Assembly: GCF_000950575.1 (NCBI RefSeq)
Contig: NZ_CP011005.1
Coordinates: 1,612,001 to 1,676,000, forward strand
DNA: 64,000 bases
Direction: 5' to 3'
Source of the DNA: Psychromicrobium lacuslunae
GTDB taxonomy: Bacteria; Actinomycetota; Actinomycetes; Actinomycetales; Micrococcaceae
Position numbers and translations under genes: made by a program. The first letter of the stretch is position 1; each line of letters starts with the position of its first letter. The notes under the pieces were generated by a model that was not told the origin of the DNA, ran no database searches, and saw only the letters and a program-made list of their open reading frames with translations. This document shows, piece after piece, positions 32,493 to 45,301 of the stretch.

Positions 32493-34636
32493 GGCTTGTC
32501 AGACTGTGCTTGCTTGAACCGCTCTTCGAGCACGGCGGTTAAGGACTTCATATAGCTCCTGGCCACGTGGTCCTTACCGTAGAACACTTGCAGCCCACCG
32601 ATCACTGCATAACACCGCTCAGCATCACAGAACTGATCAGAAAGATCCAGCACTTTCACCTTGGGATTATTCATTGAGCTGGCTGCTGCTGCCACCGGAT
32701 CCACTGCTAAGGCATCGCTACGGCTACTTGAGCAATTCAGCGGGGTATTCAGATTTAGGGCCACACAATCCGGGCTTACTTCACCGAGAGTCAACGGCGT
32801 ATCTCGCAACACGAAAATCTCCGGACCGGCAGCTGTCCAGGCCTGAAAACGCTTGGTTACTTCCGTTGCGTACTGGTCTTGCTGCGAGCGGCCAGTACCG
32901 TCATCTACGGTTTCCTGGGAGCCGAAGGCTGAGACAAAAACCTTGTCGGGTTTTTCTTGAGTGATCCGTTCGGATACCTGGTTCGACCAGTTAATGCAGC
33001 GGGCCGACCCAGCCGGATCAAAGCCAGGTTTGCCAAGGAATCCGACTCGTTTTAGCCCGACAAAGGGACAACCACCCAGCATGCTCTCCTTGACCTGCCA
33101 ACTTTGCTGCCTGGCGAGCTGATAGAAAGCAGCCTTCCACTGCTCGGCATGAGAGTCGCCGATCAACCACACGGTAGCGGTGGCTTTGCGTCCCTGAGTG
33201 AAATCGCAGTCTGCAAGGTAGGCCGTTCCGTTCAGCCTGATCGGATTGACATCCCCCTTACACTCGGGCGCATTGAACCAAGGTGTTTCGCTCGGACCCA
33301 TATTGGAGACTTTCGCTGGCCCGAACGGGTCGGGGCAGCGATTCTTCGGGTTCAAACTGCCAGCCCCATAACAGGCTTGCTGGGAGAAGCTTTGAACCGC
33401 CGCAGCTTCAGCCTGTTGGGCCCCCTGGTAGAAGTAGAACATGGAACCGCAAAGAGCGCAGACCGCCGCCATCGCCGCCGCGGTGGCCAGCAGCGGCTTC
33501 CAAGCCTTGCTGCCGCGGAAGAGTTTGATGCGGCCCGGGTCTTCGACAAACCTCTTCGAAAGATAGGCCAGCAAGATTCCTAAGACCAGAATCAGCAGCT
33601 TGTTCCAGAAGTTGAGATCATGACCAAGCACAGCGGGCGCAATAATGATCAGCGGCCAATGCCAAAGGTAGAGCGAGTAGGAGATGTCGCCAAGTACCTG
33701 GAAGGGTCGCCATTCCAGCACCCCACCGATTGAAGCCCTAACGCTGCCTGGTCCACTGGCGATTACCAACACCGTGCCCAACACCGGTACCAATGCCCAA
33801 AACCCGGGGAAGAACGTCTCTTCGTTAAAGAAAAAAGCGGAATAGACAATCGCCGCGTAGCCCAGCCACTGGCAGCCAGTCAGCAAGAGACCACGATGTG
33901 TCTGGCTGAGCTTCTTCAATAAACCAGGCAGACCCAGCGCAACCAGGGCACCAGCGCCAAACTCCCAGGCCCGAGCCGGGGTGACGAAATAAGCCTGGCT
34001 CTTATTGGTGGCGGTGATCCAAATACAGAAAATCAGCGCCGCTATGGTCACCAACAGGATGCCGATCCGGGTCACCGAACGCTTGTGTCGACGTAACATG
34101 ATGGCCACTGCGAATAGCCCGATCAGCAGTAGTGGCCAGATCAGATAGAACTGCTCCTCAACCGAAAGCGACCAATAATGCTGCACGGTGGAGGCGGCTT
34201 CGTCGCGAGCAGAGTAATCGACCGATTTGGCCGCCAGGAACCAGTTCTCGACGTAGAGCGAGGAAGCGATAGTCTCCTGCAGCACGCCTAGCCAGCGTGA
34301 AAATGGCAGGAACACCCAGGCGGCTACTAAGGACAGCGTCGCCACCAACAGCGAAGCCGGCAGTAGTCGTTTGGCACGCCGCGCGTAGAACTGGCCAAGC
34401 CTGATCTTACCGGTGCCCTCAAGCTCCTTAAGCAGATGGTTGGAGATCAAATAACCAGAAATCACGAAGAAGACGTCGACGCCGACGTAGCCACCAGGCA
34501 ACCGCTCTGGCCAGAGGTGGTTGAGCACCACCAGCCCTACTGCAATCGCCCTCAGCCCCTGGATATCCTTGCGGACCGCAGACTTCGGCGACGATTGGCT
34601 GCCCTGTTTTAGGACGCCGCTCTTGAGCTCGCTCAT
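32489..34636 (-). CDS. OafA/YrhL-type acyltransferase 3 with C-terminal SGNH domain
   Basis: The 715-residue protein starts with an acyltransferase-3 membrane domain (about ten helices, residues 20-400), with GLRAIAVGLVVLNHLWPERLPGGYVGVDVFFVISGYLI carrying the conserved His. Residues about 420-715 are an SGNH-type domain: VWLIGDSHAEQW with Ser495, and a C-terminal KDHVA. Such fusions O-acetylate surface or wall polysaccharides. ATG at 34636 follows GGAGATTGA. It is a stand-alone gene within the glycan region, and likely decorates one of the exported polymers. Confidence 0.9.
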   Translation of the reverse strand: MSELKSGVLKQGSQSSPKSAVRKDIQGLRAIAVGLVVLNHLWPERLPGGYVGVDVFFVISGYLISNHLLKELEGTGKIRLGQFYARRAKRLLPASLLVATLSLVAAWVFLPFSRWLGVLQETIASSLYVENWFLAAKSVDYSARDEAASTVQHYWSLSVEEQFYLIWPLLLIGLFAVAIMLRRHKRSVTRIGILLVTIAALIFCIWITATNKSQAYFVTPARAWEFGAGALVALGLPGLLKKLSQTHRGLLLTGCQWLGYAAIVYSAFFFNEETFFPGFWALVPVLGTVLVIASGPGSVRASIGGVLEWRPFQVLGDISYSLYLWHWPLIIIAPAVLGHDLNFWNKLLILVLGILLAYLSKRFVEDPGRIKLFRGSKAWKPLLATAAAMAAVCALCGSMFYFYQGAQQAEAAAVQSFSQQACYGAGSLNPKNRCPDPFGPAKVSNMGPSETPWFNAPECKGDVNPIRLNGTAYLADCDFTQGRKATATVWLIGDSHAEQWKAAFYQLARQQSWQVKESMLGGCPFVGLKRVGFLGKPGFDPAGSARCINWSNQVSERITQEKPDKVFVSAFGSQETVDDGTGRSQQDQYATEVTKRFQAWTAAGPEIFVLRDTPLTLGEVSPDCVALNLNTPLNCSSSRSDALAVDPVAAAASSMNNPKVKVLDLSDQFCDAERCYAVIGGLQVFYGKDHVARSYMKSLTAVLEERFKQAQSDKP

Positions 34637-34685
34637 TCAATCTCCTTCGGAGACTTCGGGCTGGTCCCCCGCCAACTGACTAATC

Positions 34686-35744
34686 TTATTTCTTGGAAAG
34701 ATACGCAACTTTGGCGATCTCCGAGACAAGGTTCCGTACTATCCACCTCATCGAAAGCACCGAAGCGTTCTCAAGCGCAAAACCATTCGAGGCTGAATCC
34801 ACGATTACCCCGCGTTTCAGCCGGTAGGCGGGAACGGTGTTGAGCAGATCCCCATCCTTCATCACAGCAACTTCGCTCGCGGCCAATGAGATCACCGCGA
34901 CGTCGCTACTCAGCTCAGCGCTCTTATCGCGTGGCCACTGATATAGCTGTGGGCCGCTAGAGGGGTCGAGCACAGCCCCCACCTTGCTCGCATTTTTTAC
35001 CGATGGTGCCAGTTCCAGGCCAAGTTCAGTCAGCACTTGCAGCGGGTTTGAAGACAGGCCGAAAACACTGAGATCCGCTCCCGGGGCCGCGCTAGCCCTG
35101 AAGTAGGTAACTGTTGTGCCTTTCAATGCTGGATAGTTACCTATTGCCTGATCCACCGAATCAGCAATCTCCTTGATCAGTTGAGTAGCCTTCTGAGCCC
35201 TACCCAAGGCTTGCCCCACCAAGGTCATGGTCGTCTTCCAGTCCGTGTTCATCGGTTTACCTGGCGGAGCCAGTACCAGGGCAATCTTGGAAAGATCCCC
35301 ATAGTCCTGGCGGCTGATGCTGGAGTTGACCGCCAGGATCAGGTCAGGTTTGAGGTTCTTAATTTGATCAAGCGGCAGGGTCTTGGAACTGTCTAAAAGA
35401 TCCGGCCCAGGCCTGCCGTTGAGTGTGAAATCAAACCATGGCGAGGCACCATTGCTTTGAATACCCGAGTTAGACATGCCCACGGGGACAATATCTAGCG
35501 CCAGCAGAGAATCAGCACTGGCAGAATCGAGGGCAACAATTCGTTTGGGTTCGAATGGCACCGAAATATCGCCATAGCTTGAGGTGATCTTGACGGGGTA
35601 GGAGTCAGCGTCGGCCGGTACCGGTTGCACAGCAGCGGTGGGTTCCAAGAAGCCACACCCGGCTAGGCCAAACGGCAGCAGAATAGCGCTAGCGAGGAAT
35701 GACCTCCGTTTCAGATTCTGCCGATCTGCTTCAGACTCACGCAT
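34686..35744 (-). CDS. ABC transporter substrate-binding lipoprotein (periplasmic-binding type 2 fold)
   Basis: The 352-residue protein has a lipoprotein signal with lipobox LAGC (Cys at about residue 30), preceded by KRRSFLAS, a possible twin-arginine-like start. The body has the PF01497 layout: PKRIVALDSASADSLLALDIVPVGM, LKPDLILAVNSSISRQDYGDLSKIA and a long linking helix. These proteins bind iron-siderophores, haem or cobalamin for uptake. No permease or ATPase for import lies nearby, so it is an orphan receptor here or has another role. It starts AAGG-N7-ATG. Confidence 0.85.
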   Translation of the reverse strand: MRESEADRQNLKRRSFLASAILLPFGLAGCGFLEPTAAVQPVPADADSYPVKITSSYGDISVPFEPKRIVALDSASADSLLALDIVPVGMSNSGIQSNGASPWFDFTLNGRPGPDLLDSSKTLPLDQIKNLKPDLILAVNSSISRQDYGDLSKIALVLAPPGKPMNTDWKTTMTLVGQALGRAQKATQLIKEIADSVDQAIGNYPALKGTTVTYFRASAAPGADLSVFGLSSNPLQVLTELGLELAPSVKNASKVGAVLDPSSGPQLYQWPRDKSAELSSDVAVISLAASEVAVMKDGDLLNTVPAYRLKRGVIVDSASNGFALENASVLSMRWIVRNLVSEIAKVAYLSKK

Positions 35745-35829
35745 CTGTTACCTTCCCTAAAAAAACATGTTTCGGGACATAGCCCTGAGCTATCGTACCG
35801 AGTCATCTCAAAGAACCTGGCAGTGTTCG

Positions 35830-37803
35830 CTATCCCAATCCGCAACCTGTGAATTTGAACAACTTGGCTTGGCCTTGTTTGAACAATAAGGTTGCTACCC
35901 CGGAATCTTCGAGATTCGAGATGCCGGGCGAAGGAGTGCCATCCGGAGTGATCATGGTCTGGCCGAAGTCCAAAACATAACCAATATTGAGATCATGTAC
36001 TGCTGCGCAAACAGCCGGGTTCTTAGCCGCATCGCGCAGACTCTTGTAGATCAACTTGTCCTCATCGGTGAAGTTTGAGGTCAATAGGTGCAATTGGATC
36101 GCCTTACGATCCGCCAGCGCATAGACCAAAGCTCCGCCGTTCCAGGGGTTCGCGGCAATTACCGACCCCTTTGGCACCAGGCTATCGACCTTGTTTATTA
36201 CCGCAAGCTCATCCGAATTGACCACCGAAGAGGTCGGGCTATAAGCATAGTGTGAGCGGGCGATACTGATCGACGAGCTAACGCTGCCAACCTGCAGCAC
36301 GATCAGAATGATCGCAATGGCAGCCGGGACCGTAGCCGACCACAGTCTGGGTGAGGAAACGGGCCGACCGTCGCTTTGCAGTTCGGCACGCCATTCCTTG
36401 AGGTAGGTGCCGAGGCTGCGCAGGAACCAGCTGGCCCCCAAAGCGGCGGGAATAATCGCAATGACCGGAACCAGCGCGGCCAGCCGGTAGCTGTCGTTGT
36501 ACCAAATACCGGCAATGAAATTCCGCAGATTTCCGCGCGGAAAAGCCGATACTGCAATGAAGAGGAACCAGGAAACCGCGAGCATACCCAATACCCACCA
36601 GTTCTTACGCCGACGCAGCAACTGAATAACGCCGAGCACGATCAGCACTGACACTAGGATGGCTGGTGCCCGGAGTCGCTCGGAATTACTCAGCAGTCCA
36701 AGCAAAGCGCCGGGGATCGAGTGCACCGGCGGCCAGGTGGCCAATTGGGACTCTGGCCGCACAGCGCGCCAAAGGAAGTAGCAAATAACCAGGCAGAGCA
36801 AGACACCAACTGAACTCAGCACGGCGAGTACCCGGTAACGTGACCAGTCAGCCAGCCAACGCTTCCAACAGAGGAAGAATGCGTAGCCCACCGGTGGCAC
36901 ACTGAAGGCTAGCAGCGCCATCAGTGTGCTCGGATGAGCTAAGGCGAGACCCGGGATGGTCAGTGCCAAGGCAATCAAACGCAACGGAATGGAAAGGTCC
37001 GCGACCTTCGATAGTCCCAGCACTTGAATGACCAGAGCAAGAATGCTCGGCAAAATCGCAATTGAGAGCAGATTCGGGTAGAGCACCCCGTAATCGACCA
37101 TCATCAGCGGGAAAGCGCCAAACCCGGTGGAGACAATGCCCACCGCAATCGCGACTAAGCGTGACTGTCCGAGCACCTGGCGACAGAGGAAGAGGCAGCC
37201 AAGAGGCCAAACCAATGCCGAAATGATCAGGTTGGTAGCGTTCACCGCAACTGGGATACTGGCCCCGCTGAGTTGGACCACCAGGGAGACCGTGGCATGC
37301 CAGCCATCGGGATAGAACGGGATGCCGGTAATATCGCCGACCGTGAAGGGCGACGCCGAGCCAGAGTCCAAAATTCCACGTACCGCATTGAGGTGGAAGA
37401 TATTGTCAAACGATTGAGAGATATTTTCCGGATGGATCACCGCGAGAATGAACTGGGCCGAGATCACCACAAAGGAGAGTGCAAGGGCTAAGAAACCCAC
37501 CTTGGTCCGGGCGTCAAAAGGCGCAGCCTCCGGTGAGGGCCAACGTTTTCGGGTGAACTTCCGCACCAACCAGGCACAGAGAGCTGCCAGCACGGTGAGT
37601 GCAAGCACCGGCAAAATTGTCCATGGAATTTTCAGGAAAGAAGCAGCGATTGAGGCCACTGCGATCAACGAGACCGAGAGGGCCGGACTCACCGCAAGCA
37701 GGCTGATCTTTCGCAAACCAAAGGCCCATGCTAAGAGCGCGCCAGGAATCAGCATCACCAATGCGGCGATCAGGATCACCGGCAGGGCAATTATCCAGTC
37801 CAT
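35830..37803 (-). CDS. DUF6541 family multi-pass membrane protein (second copy)
   Basis: The 657-residue protein is a paralogue of the protein at 27275. Shared segments include FDNIFHLNAVRGIL, FYPDGWHATVSLVV, LGCLFLCRQVLG, WYNDSYRLAALVPV and a C-terminal domain ending KLFKFTGCG. About 13 membrane helices are predicted by eye. It may be a GT-C-type glycosyltransferase acting outside the membrane; that is inference. It follows the ABC exporter genes on the same strand with a 40-base gap, linking it to the ABC-exported polymer as its paralogue is linked to the GH2 enzyme. Confidence 0.82.
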   Translation of the reverse strand: MDWIIALPVILIAALVMLIPGALLAWAFGLRKISLLAVSPALSVSLIAVASIAASFLKIPWTILPVLALTVLAALCAWLVRKFTRKRWPSPEAAPFDARTKVGFLALALSFVVISAQFILAVIHPENISQSFDNIFHLNAVRGILDSGSASPFTVGDITGIPFYPDGWHATVSLVVQLSGASIPVAVNATNLIISALVWPLGCLFLCRQVLGQSRLVAIAVGIVSTGFGAFPLMMVDYGVLYPNLLSIAILPSILALVIQVLGLSKVADLSIPLRLIALALTIPGLALAHPSTLMALLAFSVPPVGYAFFLCWKRWLADWSRYRVLAVLSSVGVLLCLVICYFLWRAVRPESQLATWPPVHSIPGALLGLLSNSERLRAPAILVSVLIVLGVIQLLRRRKNWWVLGMLAVSWFLFIAVSAFPRGNLRNFIAGIWYNDSYRLAALVPVIAIIPAALGASWFLRSLGTYLKEWRAELQSDGRPVSSPRLWSATVPAAIAIILIVLQVGSVSSSISIARSHYAYSPTSSVVNSDELAVINKVDSLVPKGSVIAANPWNGGALVYALADRKAIQLHLLTSNFTDEDKLIYKSLRDAAKNPAVCAAVHDLNIGYVLDFGQTMITPDGTPSPGISNLEDSGVATLLFKQGQAKLFKFTGCGLG

Positions 37804-37843
37804 TACTTCTCTATCCTCGTCTCACTCTGTCAAAACTCATCGC

Positions 37844-38614
37844 TTAGCTGGCTTCGTCATCGCCAGCCGAACGGCGGCGCAGTTCAGCCACCGCCTCGGC
37901 TACCGGGCCATCCATGGTGATCTCGCCATGCTCTAGCAGCACGCCACGTTCGCACACCGTCGCCACCAGATCTAGATCATGGCTGACCACGAAGAGGGTC
38001 TTACCGCGTGCGGCAAGTTCCTTGATCTTCGCGATGCATTTGCGTTGGAACGGCTCGTCACCGACGGCCAAGATCTCATCGATCAGGAAAATCTCCGGAT
38101 CGGTGTGCACGGCGATCGAAAACGCCAAGCGCAGGTACATCCCCGAGGAATAGAACTTCACCTCGGTGTCAATGAATTCATGAATCTCGGCGAACTCAAC
38201 GATGGAATCGAACTTTTCCTTGATCTCCACCTCGGTCATGCCCAGGATAGCGCCGTTGAGAAAAACATTATCCCGGCCGCTCAGATCATGGTGGAAACCG
38301 GCGCCTACCTCGATCAGGCCAGCCACTCTGCCGCGGGTTTGTACCGAACCACCATCCGGTTGCAGCACCCCCGAGATCAGTTTCAGCAGGGTCGACTTTC
38401 CCGAGCCGTTGAGGCCCAGCAGGGCCACCGTCTCGCCTTGTGCTACGTGCAGGGAGACATTGTCGAGCGCTTTGAAGCGGTTGCTGAGTTCCTTTTTCCG
38501 GCCTCTCAATAGCCAAACCAAGACTTCTTTGAGCGAGCGTGAGTGCCGCAACACGAACTCTTTGACAATGCTGTCGACGACTATCGCGGTTTCGTCACGA
38601 ATCTGGACAGTCAT
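37844..38614 (-). CDS. wzt: Polysaccharide ABC exporter, ATP-binding subunit (Wzt/TagH type)
   Basis: The 256-residue ATPase has Walker A LLGLNGSGKSTLL, the signature YSSGMYLRLAFS and Walker B EIFLIDEILAVGD, with the H-loop VVSHDLD. The SSGM variant signature and the start VDSIVKEFVLRHSRSLKEVLVWLL are typical of Wzt/TagH, which energise export of completed O-antigen, teichoic acid or galactan. No extra C-terminal carbohydrate-binding domain is present. ATG overlaps the permease stop (TGATG). The partner is at 38614. Confidence 0.9.
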   Translation of the reverse strand: MTVQIRDETAIVVDSIVKEFVLRHSRSLKEVLVWLLRGRKKELSNRFKALDNVSLHVAQGETVALLGLNGSGKSTLLKLISGVLQPDGGSVQTRGRVAGLIEVGAGFHHDLSGRDNVFLNGAILGMTEVEIKEKFDSIVEFAEIHEFIDTEVKFYSSGMYLRLAFSIAVHTDPEIFLIDEILAVGDEPFQRKCIAKIKELAARGKTLFVVSHDLDLVATVCERGVLLEHGEITMDGPVAEAVAELRRRSAGDDEAS

Positions 38615-39485
38615 CAGAGCTCCTGCGCAAACTTCTTGGACAACCGACCGAAGGTGAACTGCCCGATGAACAGAACAGCCAGCGAGATCCCCAGGCCAAT
38701 TGGAAGCCAGAAATAGTCAAGACCTGGAACCACTTGGGCAGCGGGACTGGCTGCCTGTTCAGCGTTCAAGGTGGCGTGCCAGAAGGTGTTGTGGAAGATC
38801 TCCACCGCTACCGTCATCGGGTTGAGTTGGTAAATCCAGAAGAAAGGCCCCAGCACATGTTCCACCTGGCTCCACAGATACAGCACCGGCGACAGCCAGG
38901 TCACCATCATAATGAGCAGATCAACCAGGTTTTCAGAGTCTCGGAAATAGACGTTAATAGCTCCGAAAAACAGTCCTAGGCCGACTGCCAGAATAGCCAG
39001 CATCGCAAAAGCAATCAGCACGGCGGCGAGCTGCCAAAGCGATGGGTGCCAGCCATTGAATAAGCAGACGACCAGCAGGATCAGTACCTGAGGTAGGAAG
39101 TGCACCGCTGAAACCCAAACACTGGCTACCGGGAAAAGTTCCCGCGGCAGGTAGATCTTCCTAATCAAGTCACGGTTCTCCACGATCGAGCGAGTCGCAT
39201 TGCCTAGCGCCTCAGTGAAGAAGTTCACCAACACGATGCCAGCGAAGAGGTAAATCGGATAGTTCGGCGTGGAACCTTGCACGTTGAGGAACAAGCCAAG
39301 CGCGAGATAGAACACCACGAACTGCATGAGCGGGCGCATATACGACCACAGGATGCCCAAAATTGAGCCCCGGTAACGAACCTTAATTTCCTTGCTCACC
39401 AAAAGCTTGAGCAAAAACCGGTTCTTATAGACATCCCGCAGGCCTTTGCCGCGGCCTGGGAAGGTCAACGGAATGATGCTTTGAC

Positions 39486-39489
<4 letters not shown>
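38614..39489 (-). CDS. wzm: Polysaccharide ABC exporter, permease subunit (Wzm/TagG type)
   Basis: The 291-residue ABC-2 type permease has a cytoplasmic N-terminus (FLLKLLVSKEIKVRYRGSILGILWSYM) and six membrane helices. In actinobacteria this pair adjacent to Glf and GlfT2 exports the lipid-linked galactan. It starts with TTG at 39489, overlapping the GlfT2 stop (TTGA), so translation depends on coupling. The ATPase gene follows with a one-base overlap. Confidence 0.9.
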
Positions 39490-43233
<3,744 letters not shown>

Positions 43234-43375
43234 ATTGGCACCTTACCGGAGATATTCATCACACGGCTAAACCCGCTGGTCAAATGTGACGAACCGCTCA
43301 CTCTTCTCAGCAATTTAGGGGGATTTACCCCTTGTTTACATGCGGTTAACGTGAAACGCTTAATAGCAGAGACCA

Positions 43376-43404
43376 AGGGGCCCGCCTGCAGGAGAGAGGC
43401 CCCT
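43376..43404 (+). promoter_or_regulatory. Hairpin in the region upstream of whiB1
   Basis: AGGGGCC (43376-43382) pairs with GGCCCCT (43398-43404) across a 15-base loop, followed by CTTTTG. Because the preceding gene is divergent, this is not an ordinary end-of-gene terminator. It lies either in the 5' leader of whiB1, where it could attenuate, or near its promoter. Confidence 0.5.
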
Positions 43405-43420
43405 CTTTTGTGAGAACGCT

Positions 43421-43436
43421 CGTGAATCTTTTCACA
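43421..43436 (+). promoter_or_regulatory. CRP-like site upstream of whiB1
   Basis: CGTGA-N6-TCACA matches the TGTGA-N6-TCACA CRP consensus with one mismatch. It is nested in an outer dyad, AGAACGC (43413-43419) and GCGTTCT (43439-43445). In Mycobacterium tuberculosis whiB1 is controlled by a CRP protein through such sites, so conservation of this link is plausible; binding here is inference. Confidence 0.5.
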
Positions 43437-43474
43437 AGGCGTTCTAAGAATATTCTAAGGAGTGAGTGATCAGC

Positions 43475-43723
43475 ATGGATTGGCGTAGTCGCGCTGCCTG
43501 CCTCGATAAGGACCCGGAGCTTTTCTTCCCGGTGGGTAATACCGGTCCGGCTTTACTCCAAATCGAGGAAGCAAAGAGTGTGTGCCGCCGCTGCCAGGTG
43601 GTTGATACCTGCCTGCAGTGGGCCATTGAGTCCGGTCAGGACGCGGGTGTCTGGGGCGGGATGAGCGAAGACGAACGACGTGCCCTCAAACGGCGCGCTG
43701 CGCGAGCCCGTCGCGCCAGCTAA
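43475..43723 (+). CDS. whiB1: WhiB1-type iron-sulfur transcriptional regulator
   Basis: The 82-residue protein has the four cluster-binding cysteines Cys9, Cys37, Cys40 and Cys46 (CRRC pair), the GVWGGMSEDERRALKRR turn and a basic tail. Wording closely matches WhiB1 (DPELFFPVGNTGPAL). WhiB1 carries a 4Fe-4S cluster that reacts with nitric oxide and binds the primary sigma factor. The ATG at 43475 is chosen from family alignment; AAGGAG lies 12 bases upstream, and a GTG at 43466 would add three residues. Its neighbour on the other side is a PdtaS-like kinase, as in related genomes. Confidence 0.93.
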   Translation: MDWRSRAACLDKDPELFFPVGNTGPALLQIEEAKSVCRRCQVVDTCLQWAIESGQDAGVWGGMSEDERRALKRRAARARRAS

Positions 43724-43828
43724 TCGATTGGCTTAAGCTTCGACCGGAAACCTTCTGTGTGCTGCTCACCAACCTGGTGGGCAGCACACTTTTTGTGTTC
43801 CTTGCGTTTTGTCTTTCTCGTGCCTCGG

Positions 43829-45289
43829 CTAGAGCGGCAGCTCGATGATCACGACGGTGCCGCCTGAGGCTACTGGTTCCCAACGAATGGTGCCATCAAG
43901 CTCACTGGTGACCAGGGTCCTAACAATCTGCAGGCCGAGTCCTTCTTCAAGCGGGGTCTCCGGCAAGCCAACCCCGTCATCGGCGATCGAGACCCTGAGT
44001 ATTTCAGAACCATCTTCTTTCGAGTAACGCTCGGCAATCAGTCGAACTGTACCGCCCCGATCCTCCAGACCGTGTTCCACGGCATTGGTCACCAGTTCAT
44101 TGATCACCAAGGCAAGTGGGGTGGCTAAATCGCTGGCTAGCTCTCCGAATTCGCCCTCACGTTCAGTGCGAACCATCTGAGTCGGCGAGGCGACCTCGGC
44201 AGCGAGCCTGAAATGCCTACCAATCAACTCGTCAAAATCAACATTCTGGCTGAGCCCTTGAGATAGCGTTTCGTGCACCAGGGCAATGGTGGCCACTCGG
44301 CGCATCGCTTGTTCTAGACCGTGCTTGGCTTCCGTCGACTGCATTCTTCGAGACTGCATCCGCAATAACGCCGCCACCGTTTGCAAGTTATTTTTGACTC
44401 GATGATGGATCTCCCTGATCGTGGCGTCTTTGGTGACCAATTCCAATTCGCGACGCCTTAGCTCGGTGACATCCCTGCACAGCACGATGGCACCGAAACG
44501 GTGACTGGCGTCTCTTAACGGAATGGCACGTAACGAAAGACTGACCCCGCGGGACTCCACCTCGGTGCGCCACGGCATCCTACCGGTGACCACCAGCGGC
44601 AAAGTCTCATCGATCATTTTCCGCTCATGCAGCAGTCCCGCAGTTACCTCGGCCAACGAGCGCCCCTCTAGGGCATCGGCGCCGCCGAGCCGCCGGAAAG
44701 CGGAAACACCATTGGGGCTGGCATACTGCACCAATCCCTCAGCGTCGAGTCGAATGAACCCATCGCCAACGCGCGGTGCACCGCGACGAGATCCGGTAGG
44801 TGAGGCAAAGTCCGGCCATAAGCCAAGGGTGCCCATTCGGAGCAGGTCATAGGCACTCTGCCGATAGGTCAGTTCCAGCCGTGAAGGCAGCCTGGAGGAG
44901 GAAACATCCATATGGGAGGTCACCACAGCCAGACTTCGCCCGTTGCGCACCATCGGCACCGCGTCGACTCGCACCGCCATTTCGGAGTTCCAGGTGGCTT
45001 CGCCCGCTCTTTCGATACTCTGGCTGTGCCAGGCCTTCTGCACTAGCGGCAGCAAGTCTGCCCGCAATTTCTCGCCGACGAAATCCTTGTGGAAAACCGT
45101 ATGCGTGGTAGACGGGCGCACATGCGCGAGGGCCAGGTAATCACCCTCCGGATCCGGGAACCAGAGCGCCAGATCAGCGAAAGCCAAATCGGCAATCAGC
45201 TGCCAATCGCCCACCAGCAGGTGTAGCCATTCGGCGTCACCTGGCCCAAAATCTGCGTGTTCCCGAATCGGGTCGGTGAAAATTGCCAT
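43829..45289 (-). CDS. pdtaS: PdtaS-like sensor histidine kinase (GAF-PAS-HisKA_2)
   Basis: The 486-residue soluble kinase has a GAF-type N-terminal domain (about 10-145), a PAS domain (about 165-285), a HisKA_2 motif EIHHRVKNNLQTVAALLRMQSRRM with the likely phospho-acceptor His295, and a HATPase domain (NELVTNAVEHG, IADDGVGLP, EGLGLQIV). In mycobacteria PdtaS phosphorylates the RNA-binding antiterminator PdtaR. No cognate regulator is in the window. The layout convergent with whiB1 and downstream of gdh is a conserved actinobacterial arrangement. Confidence 0.92.
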   Translation of the reverse strand: MAIFTDPIREHADFGPGDAEWLHLLVGDWQLIADLAFADLALWFPDPEGDYLALAHVRPSTTHTVFHKDFVGEKLRADLLPLVQKAWHSQSIERAGEATWNSEMAVRVDAVPMVRNGRSLAVVTSHMDVSSSRLPSRLELTYRQSAYDLLRMGTLGLWPDFASPTGSRRGAPRVGDGFIRLDAEGLVQYASPNGVSAFRRLGGADALEGRSLAEVTAGLLHERKMIDETLPLVVTGRMPWRTEVESRGVSLSLRAIPLRDASHRFGAIVLCRDVTELRRRELELVTKDATIREIHHRVKNNLQTVAALLRMQSRRMQSTEAKHGLEQAMRRVATIALVHETLSQGLSQNVDFDELIGRHFRLAAEVASPTQMVRTEREGEFGELASDLATPLALVINELVTNAVEHGLEDRGGTVRLIAERYSKEDGSEILRVSIADDGVGLPETPLEEGLGLQIVRTLVTSELDGTIRWEPVASGGTVVIIELPL

Positions 45290-45301
45290 AGCCCGATGAG
45301 C

